A stretch of 5,589 nt of DNA from Bacteroidales bacterium (GTDB lineage: Bacteria; Bacteroidota; Bacteroidia; Bacteroidales; Muribaculaceae): contig SFNM01000117.1 in the NCBI GenBank assembly GCA_004552725.1, positions 1 to 5,589 on the forward strand, in the 5' to 3' direction. Position 1 is the first letter of the stretch, and every line of letters begins with the position of its first letter. Shown in pieces: positions 1 through 5,438 of the stretch. The translations under genes and the position numbers were made by a program. The notes under the pieces are model-generated. The model was given only the letters and a program-made list of their open reading frames with translations, was not told the origin of the DNA and searched no databases.

Positions 1-3
1 CAA

Positions 4-134
4 ATCAAGCAGATACTCCCATACTATTACAAAAAATCTTGCGAATGACTCCGCAAGATTTTTTTGTTGCCGACAAGGCGGCCTCTTTCGGATGGTTACT
101 TACTTATTGATAGCAGAAAATTATCAAGCAGATA
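4..134. repeat. 12-bp direct repeat pair (ATCAAGCAGATA)
   Basis: The 12-mer ATCAAGCAGATA occurs exactly at 4-15 and again at 123-134, 119 bp apart. The first copy lies 15 nt before the terminator hairpin at 31-64. The second abuts the hairpin at 136-165, with one base between. No function is recognised. It may be the trace of a local duplication of a 'repeat plus hairpin' unit, or a chance match in AT-rich DNA. Confidence 0.5.
31..65 (+). terminator. Intrinsic terminator of an upstream gene off the left edge
   Basis: A perfect 13-bp stem pairs 31-43 with 52-64 around an 8-nt loop (44-51). The G+C part (TCTTGCG/CGCAAGA) sits next to the loop, and the right arm runs into seven T (59-65), as in a textbook rho-independent terminator read rightward. 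The six A at 31-36 would give a U-run on the other strand, so it could act in both directions. It most likely ends a plus-strand gene whose coding region lies left of the window. Confidence 0.85.
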
Positions 135-240
135 AAGCGGAGCCGCACCAAAATGTGGCTCCGCTGCAATTATGGGTGAAATAATATAAAAGCGGCGAAA
201 AAATTTGACAAAGTGGAGATGGAATGTCGGAATTTTTGAT
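66..240. other. Noncoding spacer before meaB
   Basis: I see no convincing gene on either strand between the left-edge terminator and the meaB promoter. The stretch contains the second copy of the 12-bp repeat and the hairpin at 136-165, both listed separately, and is otherwise AT-rich without a recognisable RNA gene. Confidence 0.6.
136..165 (+). other. Stable hairpin without T-tract, in the meaB upstream region
   Basis: A 12-bp stem (136-147 with 154-165, containing one G-U wobble when read as plus-strand RNA) encloses the 6-nt loop CCAAAA. It is G+C-rich (core GCGGAGCC/GGCTCCGC) and should be very stable. No T-run follows, so it is not a classical intrinsic terminator. It could be an mRNA 3'-end stabiliser, a second weak terminator, or part of a small RNA. 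The predicted meaB transcript starts about 90 nt further on, so it is probably not a meaB leader element. Confidence 0.55.
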
Positions 241-248
241 TAACTTTG
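241..248 (+). promoter_or_regulatory. Bacteroidota -7 promoter element (TAACTTTG) for meaB
   Basis: TAACTTTG fits the Bacteroidota primary-sigma -7 consensus TAnnTTTG exactly. Transcription would start around 253-256, leaving a leader of about 35 nt before the ATG at 290. I find no good TTTG -33 box 17-23 bp upstream; the nearest TTTG copies are at 204-207 (33 bp away) and at 235-238, directly adjacent. The call therefore rests on the -7 box alone. Confidence 0.6.
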
Positions 249-289
249 CGGTATGCGGCAAGGACGCCGCAAATCTTACCTTTTTCACT

Positions 290-1381
290 ATGGAACATCC
301 CGAAAACGATTCTCAATATACAGGTTTAACGGTTAATGCCGGAGTGGCTCAACCTCCGATTGTAAATCCTTATCTGCGACGTGCGCGACGCAAGCCGATA
401 CCCGAGGCCGGTGAGTTGGTCGAAGGTATTTTGAAAGGCGATATGACCATGTTGTCGCGTGCGGTGACGTTGGTAGAGTCGACCAAGCCCGACCACTATG
501 CTCGCGCCCAGGAGGTTATCGAAAAATGTTTGCCAAGTTCGGGGCGCTCGCGCCGTATCGGCATCACCGGTGTGCCCGGAGCAGGCAAGAGCACATCGAT
601 TGATGTGTTTGGCTTGCACGTATTGAAAGACCCCAAGTCGAAATTGGCGGTACTGGCCATTGACCCTTCGAGTGAAATTACTCGTGGCTCGATTTTGGGC
701 GACAAGACCCGTATGGAGAAGTTGTCGGTGCATCCCAATGCTTTTATTCGCCCCAGCCCGTCGGCCGGCTCGCTTGGCGGCGTAGCGCGTAAGACTCGCG
801 AAACTATTGTGCTGTGTGAAGCCGCCGGCTTCAACAATATCTTCGTTGAAACTGTGGGTGTGGGTCAAAGCGAAACGGCTGTTCATTCTATGGTCGACTT
901 CTTTTTGCTGATCCAGTTGGCCGGTACGGGCGACGAACTCCAAGGCATAAAGCGAGGTATCATGGAAATGGCCGATGGCATTGTTATCAACAAGGCCGAT
1001 GGCGATAATGTGCAGCGCGCCAAGTTGGCTCAAGCGCAGTTCCGCAGTGCTTTGCAATTGTTCCCGCCGGCCGCGTCGGGCTGGAAACCGGAAGTTCTGT
1101 GTTATTCCGGCTACTTCGAACTTGGCATCGAAGAAGTATGGGATATGATCGACCGCTACTTCGCTTTTGTGGCCGATAATGGCTACTTTGAGCGCCGTCG
1201 CCGTCAGCAGGCTCGCTATTGGATGTATGAAACCATTGATGAGCAGTTGAAATCCCACTTCTACAACGACCCCGACATCGCGGCTATGTTGCAGCGATTG
1301 GACCGCGAGGTGGAGAACAATCGTCGCTCGTCGTTTATCGCTGCTCGCGATGTGTTAAATCGCTATTTCAGCGCCAAATAA
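290..1381 (+). CDS. meaB: Methylmalonyl-CoA mutase-associated GTPase MeaB
   Basis: This is a cytoplasmic G3E-type P-loop GTPase that acts as chaperone of B12-dependent methylmalonyl-CoA mutase, gating cofactor loading and protecting the enzyme from inactivation. In gut Bacteroidota the mutase serves the succinate-propionate interconversion. The 363-residue product shows Walker A GVPGAGKST (94-102), the family signature DPSSEITRGSILGDKTRM (125-142), RPSPSAGSLGGVARKTRE (154-171), the ETVGVGQSE switch segment (187-195) and the guanine-specificity motif NKAD (234-237), followed by a helical C-terminal dimerisation arm. The older family name ArgK (LAO/AO transport ATPase) is a historical misnomer. 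The frame is open from an ATG at 224, but a -7 promoter box at 241-248 lies inside that extension, and the extra 22 residues look unlike the family, so I start at 290. The mutase genes are not in the window. A DUF1573 gene follows after 2 nt, presumably on the same transcript. Confidence 0.95.
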   Translation: MEHPENDSQYTGLTVNAGVAQPPIVNPYLRRARRKPIPEAGELVEGILKGDMTMLSRAVTLVESTKPDHYARAQEVIEKCLPSSGRSRRIGITGVPGAGKSTSIDVFGLHVLKDPKSKLAVLAIDPSSEITRGSILGDKTRMEKLSVHPNAFIRPSPSAGSLGGVARKTRETIVLCEAAGFNNIFVETVGVGQSETAVHSMVDFFLLIQLAGTGDELQGIKRGIMEMADGIVINKADGDNVQRAKLAQAQFRSALQLFPPAASGWKPEVLCYSGYFELGIEEVWDMIDRYFAFVADNGYFERRRRQQARYWMYETIDEQLKSHFYNDPDIAAMLQRLDREVENNRRSSFIAARDVLNRYFSAK

Positions 1382-1383
1382 AT

Positions 1384-1779
1384 ATGAACACGCGTATTGT
1401 ATTGATATTAATAACGTTGCTGTGCTTTGGCTCATTGAGTGCCGGGCGCAAGACCGGTAAGTTGCAATTCGACCATACAAGTTACGACTTCGGCAGTGTG
1501 TCGTCGCAGACCGAGGAGATAGTTCACGACTATACATTTGTGAACACCACCGGCGAGGCGGTGGCTATCTTGTCGGTGAGTACCGGATGCGGATGTGCGC
1601 GTCCGGTGTATCCGGTGGAGCCGATAGCGGCCGGCGGCACGGGCAAAATTACGATAACCTATCGCACCAAAGGTCAGGAAGGCGAGGTAAATCGCGACAT
1701 CAAAGTGAGGTATCGCGGGGCTACAGCCACCTCCTCGGCCCGTACCACTTTGCGCTTGCGAGGAGTGATAACCCCATAA
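1384..1779 (+). CDS. DUF1573 family secreted protein
   Basis: The 131-residue product is probably exported to the periplasm or cell surface; its function is unknown. Residues 1-20 form a signal peptide: a positive start (R4), a hydrophobic core ILILITLLCF, and likely cleavage after S-L-S-A or S-A-G. C14 is not in a lipobox, so it is probably not a lipoprotein. The mature part has the DUF1573 pattern: an aromatic-rich opening with YDFGSV (34-39), the beta-strand YTFVNTTGEAV (50-60), the hallmark STGCGCARP (66-74), a Pro/Gly turn VEPIAAGGTGKITITY (78-93), and a final strand LRLRGVI (123-129). The family is predicted to have an Ig-like/ASH-type beta-sandwich fold. It is a single-domain member. 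The start lies 2 nt after the meaB stop, which implies cotranscription and perhaps translational coupling. A terminator-like hairpin follows within 10 nt. No role in MeaB function can be deduced. Confidence 0.88.
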   Translation: MNTRIVLILITLLCFGSLSAGRKTGKLQFDHTSYDFGSVSSQTEEIVHDYTFVNTTGEAVAILSVSTGCGCARPVYPVEPIAAGGTGKITITYRTKGQEGEVNRDIKVRYRGATATSSARTTLRLRGVITP

Positions 1780-1785
1780 AACCAA

Positions 1786-1815
1786 ATGTGGAAACGCCTC
1801 CCGGAGTTTCCACAT
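1786..1815 (+). terminator. Terminator-like hairpin after the meaB-DUF1573 operon
   Basis: A perfect 10-bp stem (1786-1795 with 1806-1815, ATGTGGAAAC/GTTTCCACAT) encloses the 10-nt loop GCCTCCCGGA. It begins 7 nt after the DUF1573 stop codon, the usual place for an operon end. No T-tract follows (CGGATAATAAACC), so it may be a weak terminator or an mRNA 3'-end stabilising stem. Confidence 0.6.
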
Positions 1816-1936
1816 CGGATAATAAACCAATCATTATCACATTTCTTGCAATGGAAAAAGTAATTTTGCTATGTGACATTATAACGGAGAATAATCCAAA
1901 TTGTTCGCTAAAAATAATTTTTTAATGAAATTTTAC

Positions 1937-1950
1937 TATTGCGGGCAATA
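1937..1950. promoter_or_regulatory. Small palindrome TATTGC-GG-GCAATA upstream of recA
   Basis: This perfect 6-bp inverted repeat with a 2-bp spacer is centred about 30 bp upstream of the recA -7 box, around -42 from the predicted start site. The position suits a transcription-factor operator, but the arms are short and I do not recognise the sequence as a known LexA or other SOS box. Confidence 0.3.
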
Positions 1951-1970
1951 AAATTGCACACGTTAGGCGC

Positions 1971-1978
1971 TAAATTTG
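1971..1978 (+). promoter_or_regulatory. Bacteroidota -7 promoter element (TAAATTTG) for recA
   Basis: TAAATTTG matches the TAnnTTTG -7 consensus exactly and predicts transcription from about 1983-1986, giving a leader of about 35 nt before the recA ATG. The best upstream -33 candidate is ATTG at 1953-1956, only 14 bp away, which is shorter than the usual 17-23 bp. The A/T-rich tract at 1905-1937 may help polymerase binding. The leader is A-rich (AACAAGAAAAACGATATAAA) with no Shine-Dalgarno sequence, as is normal for the phylum. Confidence 0.65.
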
Positions 1979-2019
1979 CATCGTAAACAGAAAATAATAA
2001 CAAGAAAAACGATATAAAA

Positions 2020-3180
2020 ATGGAAAAATCAGATAAAGCACGCAAAGGAAAAGCGGCAGTAGATCCGCAGGCAGCGCGACGCGAAGCCTTGGCCCAAGCC
2101 TTAGGCAAAATCGAGAAAGATTTCGGTCGTGGCGCCGTGATGAAACTCGGTGACGAATCGATTGAAGACGTGGAAGTCATTCCCACCGGCTCCATCGGAT
2201 TGAACTATGCCTTAGGCGTGGGTGGCTATCCCCGCGGACGTATCATCGAAATTTTCGGTCCGGAATCGTCGGGTAAGACCACTTTGGCTATCCATGCCAT
2301 CGCCGAGGCACAGCGTCAAGGTGGCATTGCCGCCATCATTGATGCTGAGCACGCTTTCGACCGCTTCTACGCTCAATCCCTTGGTGTGGATATCGACAAC
2401 CTGCTCATGGCTCAGCCCGACAACGGCGAGCAAGCGCTTGAAATCGCCGAACAACTCATCCGCTCTTCGGCAATCGATATTTTGGTGGTGGACTCCGTGG
2501 CTGCCCTTACTCCCAAGAGCGAAATCGAAGGCGAAATGGGCGACCGCAACGTGGGTCTGCAAGCGCGATTGATGTCGCAAGCCATGCGCAAACTCACCGG
2601 TGCCATCTCCCGCACTAATACTTGCTGCATCTTCATCAACCAGTTGCGCGAAAAAATCGGTGTGATGTTTGGTCCGTCGGAAACCACCACCGGTGGTAAC
2701 GCCTTGAAGTTCTACGCTTCGGTGCGCCTGGACATCCGCTCGCGCTCGTCGATTAAAGACGGCGAAGACGTGCTGGGTCGTCGCACATACGTGAAAGTAG
2801 TAAAGAATAAGGTGGCACCTCCCTTCAAACGTGCTGAATTCGACATACTCTTCGGCGAAGGCATCTCGCGCACCGGCGAAATCATCGACTTGGGCGTGGA
2901 ATACGGTGTAATCACCAAGAGTGGCTCGTGGTTTAGTTACAACGGTGCCAAGTTGGCTCAAGGCCGCGATGCAGCCAAGCGCGTCATCGATGATAATCCC
3001 GAGTTGGCCGAAGAATTATCGGCAAAAATCTTCGAAGCACTCGGAGAAGCCGAAAAGAACGCTCGCCCGAAATTGCGCGCCATCAAAAAGGAAGAAGCAC
3101 CCGCCGCTGCTCCGACCACTGAAGCGGCCTTCGACGACACTTTGCCCGACGAAGATTTTTCAATCGAAGAAGATATCTAA
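2020..3180 (+). CDS. recA: Recombinase RecA
   Basis: RecA is the DNA-dependent ATPase that forms filaments on single-stranded DNA and drives homologous pairing and recombinational repair in the cytoplasm. The 386-residue product has a basic N-terminal helix (about 1-45), Walker A GPESSGKTT (80-88), the catalytic glutamate in DAEHAFD (108-114, E110), Walker B ILVVD (154-158), the subunit-interface segment GLQARLMSQAMRKLTGA (179-195), and loop L2 with INQLREKIGVMFGPSETTTGGNAL (206-229). The C-terminal domain follows. It ends in an Ala/Pro-rich linker (about 354-370) and an acidic tail (DDTLPDEDFSIEEDI, 372-386) comparable to the autoinhibitory tail of E. coli RecA. It is somewhat longer than the 353-residue E. 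coli protein because of an N-terminal extension of about 14 residues and the longer tail; no inserted intein is present. It is probably transcribed alone, with a hairpin 10 nt downstream. Confidence 0.98.
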   Translation: MEKSDKARKGKAAVDPQAARREALAQALGKIEKDFGRGAVMKLGDESIEDVEVIPTGSIGLNYALGVGGYPRGRIIEIFGPESSGKTTLAIHAIAEAQRQGGIAAIIDAEHAFDRFYAQSLGVDIDNLLMAQPDNGEQALEIAEQLIRSSAIDILVVDSVAALTPKSEIEGEMGDRNVGLQARLMSQAMRKLTGAISRTNTCCIFINQLREKIGVMFGPSETTTGGNALKFYASVRLDIRSRSSIKDGEDVLGRRTYVKVVKNKVAPPFKRAEFDILFGEGISRTGEIIDLGVEYGVITKSGSWFSYNGAKLAQGRDAAKRVIDDNPELAEELSAKIFEALGEAEKNARPKLRAIKKEEAPAAAPTTEAAFDDTLPDEDFSIEEDI

Positions 3181-3190
3181 TCTATAAAAT

Positions 3191-3243
3191 AACGCCAACA
3201 GCGAAGCAACAACCGCCAAAGATTGTTGCCGCTGTTGGCGTTT
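3191..3243 (+). terminator. Two-tier hairpin between recA and tcdA (probable recA terminator)
   Basis: A perfect 13-bp outer stem (3191-3203 with 3230-3242, AACGCCAACAGCG/CGCTGTTGGCGTT) is followed by a 2-nt bulge (AA, 3204-3205), a perfect 7-bp inner stem (3206-3212 with 3223-3229) and a 10-nt loop (3213-3222). It starts 10 nt after the recA stop. The trailing tract is only TTT, so termination may be incomplete and leave read-through into tcdA, whose ATG is 17 nt past the stem. The tcdA leader could alternatively use it as a regulatory structure. Confidence 0.7.
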
Positions 3244-3259
3244 GCTATATATAATCATT

Positions 3260-3991
3260 ATGTCCGACGATAAGTTTCAGCGATTGTGGTTGGTGGCCGG
3301 CGATGATATGATGGAACGCTTGCGCCAATGTCGAGTGATTATTTTCGGCTTGGGAGGCGTAGGTTCGTGGGCTGCCGAGGCGTTAGTACGCTCCGGCGTG
3401 GGACATCTCACAATTGTGGATAACGACGATGTGGCTGTGACCAACATCAACCGCCAACTGCCGGCCACCCTCACCACCGTGGGACGGCCCAAAGTAGAAG
3501 TTTTGGCCGAACGCTTCCGCCAAATCAATCCCGAGATGGATTTGCGCGCCATTGCAGATGTATTCAGTGCCGATACTGCCCACGAATACGACTTTAATCA
3601 ATACGACTATGTGATTGATGCTATCGACACCTTGCAATGCAAAGCGTTGCTGATACAGCGTGCCACCGCCTCGAAGGCACGCCTCATCTCATCGATGGGC
3701 GCGGCACGCAAACTCCATGCCGACCGCATTGCCGTGGCGGAGTTTTGGAAAGTTGAAGGGTGTCCGTTGGCAAGGGCTTTGCGCCAATACTTCAAACGCA
3801 CCGGATGCCGTCCGGCACGCAAATTCCGTTGCGTTTACTCGCCCGAAACCATTCCCAATCGCATCCAACTTCCGGCCGAAGAGACCACCGATGCCGCCCT
3901 GCGCAAAGGCGCACCCAACGGCACTTTTGCCCACACTACGGCCATCTTCGGCCTACGCCTCGCCGGCCTCATCATCGAAGACCTCTACTAA
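3260..3991 (+). CDS. tcdA: tRNA threonylcarbamoyladenosine dehydratase TcdA (CsdL/YgdL)
   Basis: TcdA is an E1-like enzyme that uses ATP to dehydrate t6A37 to cyclic t6A (ct6A37) in ANN-decoding tRNAs. The 243-residue product has the nucleotide-binding GLGGVGSW loop (30-37) of the ThiF/MoeB/UBA fold and the expected ATP-binding residues: D54 in IVDNDDV, R65 in NRQ, K78 in GRPKVEV and D123 in VIDAID, spaced almost as in MoeB. The tail GTFAHTTAIFGLRLAGLIIEDLY is typical of the branch. It is slightly shorter than E. coli TcdA (268 residues), mostly in the C-terminal half. The frame can be extended to a TTG at 3242, but that lies in the hairpin stem, so the ATG at 3260 (MSDDKFQRLW) is chosen. No promoter is visible in the 79-nt gap; expression may depend on read-through from recA or on a promoter inside recA. 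No CsdA/CsdE sulfur-relay gene is present in the window. Confidence 0.93.
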   Translation: MSDDKFQRLWLVAGDDMMERLRQCRVIIFGLGGVGSWAAEALVRSGVGHLTIVDNDDVAVTNINRQLPATLTTVGRPKVEVLAERFRQINPEMDLRAIADVFSADTAHEYDFNQYDYVIDAIDTLQCKALLIQRATASKARLISSMGAARKLHADRIAVAEFWKVEGCPLARALRQYFKRTGCRPARKFRCVYSPETIPNRIQLPAEETTDAALRKGAPNGTFAHTTAIFGLRLAGLIIEDLY

Positions 3992-4001
3992 CTAATAAGT
4001 A

Positions 4002-4055
4002 AATTTATCCTACATTTGGTGACTGATATTATTATCCCCAATTGTAGGATAAATT
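4002..4055. terminator. Inverted repeat between convergent genes (possible bidirectional terminator)
   Basis: A perfect 13-bp inverted repeat (AATTTATCCTACA at 4002-4014, TGTAGGATAAATT at 4043-4055) flanks a 28-nt loop. It lies between the end of tcdA and the end of the minus-strand sigma operon, where a two-way terminator would be expected. The stem is AT-rich and has no long T-run on either side, so termination is uncertain. A small GCAGC-GTGTG-GCTGC hairpin at 4081-4095 sits closer to the minus-strand operon end and could serve that side. The inverted repeat could also be a dispersed palindromic element. Confidence 0.5.
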
Positions 4056-4115
4056 GGTGTGAGCCACTGAACCGATGTAAGCAGCGTGTGGCTGCGGGGT
4101 GAGGAGAGGGAATGA

Positions 4116-4559
4116 TTAGCGACGGCTGCGGCGGCGATGGCGCATTTGTTGCATCAGTTGGTCTTCGAGGTCGTAGACTTGGAGAATTTGTTGCGGGGTG
4201 AGGAATTTGCTATACTTCTTTTGGTACTTTTTTCGCAGTTCGAGGATTTTTTGGTTGCGTTCGAGGCGTTGGTCTAAGGCTTTTTGCGCTTCGGTGTCGG
4301 TCATATTCTTGCGTCGTTGCGAAGGCGAGCCCAATTTCCAGATTTCGCGCTGATATTGGCAATAAGTGTCGACAAACAGGCGGGTGGTTTGGTCGTCGAG
4401 GTTGAGTTGGTCGGCGATATAATTGGCTTGGCGTTGTGCCAACTGCTCGCGTTGCTGTTGACGGTTGGCATTGCCATCGCGCCGACCGCGTGCTTCAGCG
4501 GTTGAAGTGCAAGCGATTACCAGAAGAGATAGGAGAATTATGTGTAAGGTCCGTTTCAT
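4116..4559 (-). CDS. Spy/CpxP-like small basic exported helical protein
   Basis: The 147-residue product is probably periplasmic or membrane-anchored. Residues 1-23 form an export signal (KR start, hydrophobic LHIILLSLLVIAC). It can be read as lipobox V-I-A-C (14-17), giving a lipoprotein, or as a signal peptidase I site after A-E-A (21-23). The mature chain is almost entirely helix-forming and rich in Gln, Arg and Lys. It contains a pattern like LTxxQ proteins of the Spy/CpxP group: LNLDDQTTRLF (52-62), and KFLTPQQILQVYDLEDQL (118-135) with LTPQQ at 120-124. It ends in the strongly basic MRHRRRSRR. By my count the chain after C17 carries about +12 net charge. Family members are envelope-stress chaperones or sensors; assignment here is by pattern only. 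It is the third gene of a sigma-factor operon, 2 nt after the preceding stop. Few His/Met residues are present, so metal binding is not indicated. Confidence 0.72.
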   Translation of the reverse strand: MKRTLHIILLSLLVIACTSTAEARGRRDGNANRQQQREQLAQRQANYIADQLNLDDQTTRLFVDTYCQYQREIWKLGSPSQRRKNMTDTEAQKALDQRLERNQKILELRKKYQKKYSKFLTPQQILQVYDLEDQLMQQMRHRRRSRR

Positions 4560-4561
4560 AG

Positions 4562-4879
4562 TTATTCATCAAAAGAGTCGTCGTAGAAAAAGAAATCACT
4601 ATCATAATATTGCGCCAAGTATTCTTGGTCGTCATTGGAGAGGCACTCGTAGGCGGCCACAACGCTGTCGAGCGAGGTTTGGTCGCGGTGCCATATATTC
4701 GCACAAAGCATTACCGCGGCCACGACAGCCGCCGCTGCACCGCTCCACCAAATAAGCCGCGCGCGGCGTCTACTGGCAATGCGCGCCATCACGGATGTCT
4801 CGAGGTCATTGAAAAAGCCCTCCGGCACATCGTAGGGCATACGTTTGCCCACTTGCTCAAAACTAAAATCCTCTTTCAT
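4562..4879 (-). CDS. Single-pass membrane protein, putative anti-sigma factor
   Basis: I do not recognise a characterised family by name. The 105-residue product begins with a short cytoplasmic-type segment containing GKRMPYDVPEGFFNDLE (11-27), a motif that recurs in small Bacteroidales proteins encoded beside ECF sigma factors. A basic stretch SRRRAR (36-41) precedes one transmembrane helix (about 42-63, LIWWSGAAAAVVAAVMLCANIW). By the positive-inside rule the N-terminus is in the cytoplasm and the 42-residue tail is outside. The tail is highly acidic and aromatic, ending YYDSDFFFYDDSFDE (91-105), net about -11 by my count. The gene lies 5 nt after the sigma factor stop and 2 nt before the Spy-like gene. 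An anti-sigma role, with the N-terminal segment binding the sigma factor, is inferred from position and topology. The cytoplasmic part (about 41 residues) is too short for a full zinc-binding anti-sigma domain, and no HxxxCxxC motif is present. Confidence 0.65.
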   Translation of the reverse strand: MKEDFSFEQVGKRMPYDVPEGFFNDLETSVMARIASRRRARLIWWSGAAAAVVAAVMLCANIWHRDQTSLDSVVAAYECLSNDDQEYLAQYYDSDFFFYDDSFDE

Positions 4880-4884
4880 ATCCG

Positions 4885-5415
4885 TTAGTCGTTACTGTTC
4901 ATATATTGAATAATTTTCTCTTTGGCGAAATGATAGTTGGCTTTGGCAGCCGATGCCGACGACCCAACCACCCGGGCGATGTCTTCGTAAGACATCTCGT
5001 CGTAATATCTGAGGTTGAAAGCCAATTGCTGCTTGGTCGGCAGATTGAGAATGGCGCGCTGCAATCGCGCTTCAATGGCATCGCCTTCGATGGCCGAGTC
5101 GGCTTGGAGCAGGTTGGCCGTTGCCTCATCCAACGGTAGCGAGTCGAACTGCTTCTTGCTCCCGAGCCAGCGCAGAGCCTCGTTGGTGGCGATGGTGAAG
5201 AGCCACGTCTTCAGCGAGCAATCACCCTCGAAACGGTGGAAGAAACGGAAGGCGCGCACAAGCGTCTCCTGCACCACGTCCTGGGCATCCTCATGCCCCA
5301 CCACCAAGCGCCGCACATGCCAATACAGAGGCTGCATATAAGTAGCCATCAGCATACGGAAGCCGGCCTGGGGATCACGTTGCATCGCCTTAACAATATC
5401 AATTTCAGCACTCAT
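4885..5415 (-). CDS. ECF-type RNA polymerase sigma factor (sigma-70 family)
   Basis: The 176-residue product redirects RNA polymerase to a dedicated promoter set, probably in response to an envelope signal. Region 2 spans about 18-84 and includes EDAQDVVQETLVRAFRFF (42-59) and the promoter-melting/-10-recognition segment FEGDCSLKTWLFTIATNEALRWL (62-84). Region 4 spans about 115-172 with the LPTKQQLAFNLRYYDEMSYEDIARVVG helix-turn-helix (125-151). Regions 1.1 and 3 are absent, as expected for the ECF class. The frame is open up to 5517, but the added 34 residues would read across a good promoter (5439-5469). The ATG at 5415 gives the normal ECF start MSAEIDIVKAM and is preceded by purine-rich AGGTAGGTCTAAGGGGT. 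It is the first gene of an operon with the putative anti-sigma and Spy-like genes. Confidence 0.93.
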   Translation of the reverse strand: MSAEIDIVKAMQRDPQAGFRMLMATYMQPLYWHVRRLVVGHEDAQDVVQETLVRAFRFFHRFEGDCSLKTWLFTIATNEALRWLGSKKQFDSLPLDEATANLLQADSAIEGDAIEARLQRAILNLPTKQQLAFNLRYYDEMSYEDIARVVGSSASAAKANYHFAKEKIIQYMNSND

Positions 5416-5438
5416 ACCCCTTAGACCTACCTCCCGCC

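Noticed and set aside
125..142. Possible loss of a key residue in the MeaB signature (R132 where many members have Gly; protein residue positions 125-142 of MeaB)
   Set aside because: The position varies among MeaB proteins as far as I recall, and all nucleotide-binding motifs are intact, so I do not treat it as a defect.
31..165. Hairpins and 12-mer repeats as a CRISPR fragment or riboswitch
   Set aside because: There are only two repeat copies with no regular spacer, and no conserved riboswitch core is recognisable. The first hairpin is fully explained as a terminator.
326..1258. Long minus-strand open frame (310 codons) opposite meaB
   Set aside because: It lies wholly antisense to a clear MeaB with all its motifs, the translation has no recognisable domain, and no promoter or operon context supports it. 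It is a codon-bias shadow.
1851..1925. 24-codon open frame (MEKVILLCDIITENN...) in the spacer before recA
   Set aside because: It has no promoter element or ribosome-binding signal and lies in AT-rich DNA where such frames arise by chance. It cannot be supported as a small protein or leader peptide.
2212..2961. Long minus-strand open frame (249 codons) opposite recA
   Set aside because: It is fully antisense to a conserved RecA core, and its low-complexity translation shows no domain.
3250..3255. TATAAT resembling an E. coli -10 box before tcdA
   Set aside because: It is only 5 nt before the ATG, would initiate at or after the start codon, and is not the Bacteroidota -7 motif.
3242..3259. 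TTG start extending tcdA by six codons
   Set aside because: The TTG lies at the end of the hairpin stem and the added residues (MLYIII) are not typical of TcdA. The ATG at 3260 is preferred.
4610..5424. Plus-strand open frames across the sigma/anti-sigma genes
   Set aside because: Short frames without domain features overlap well-supported minus-strand genes and have no promoters.
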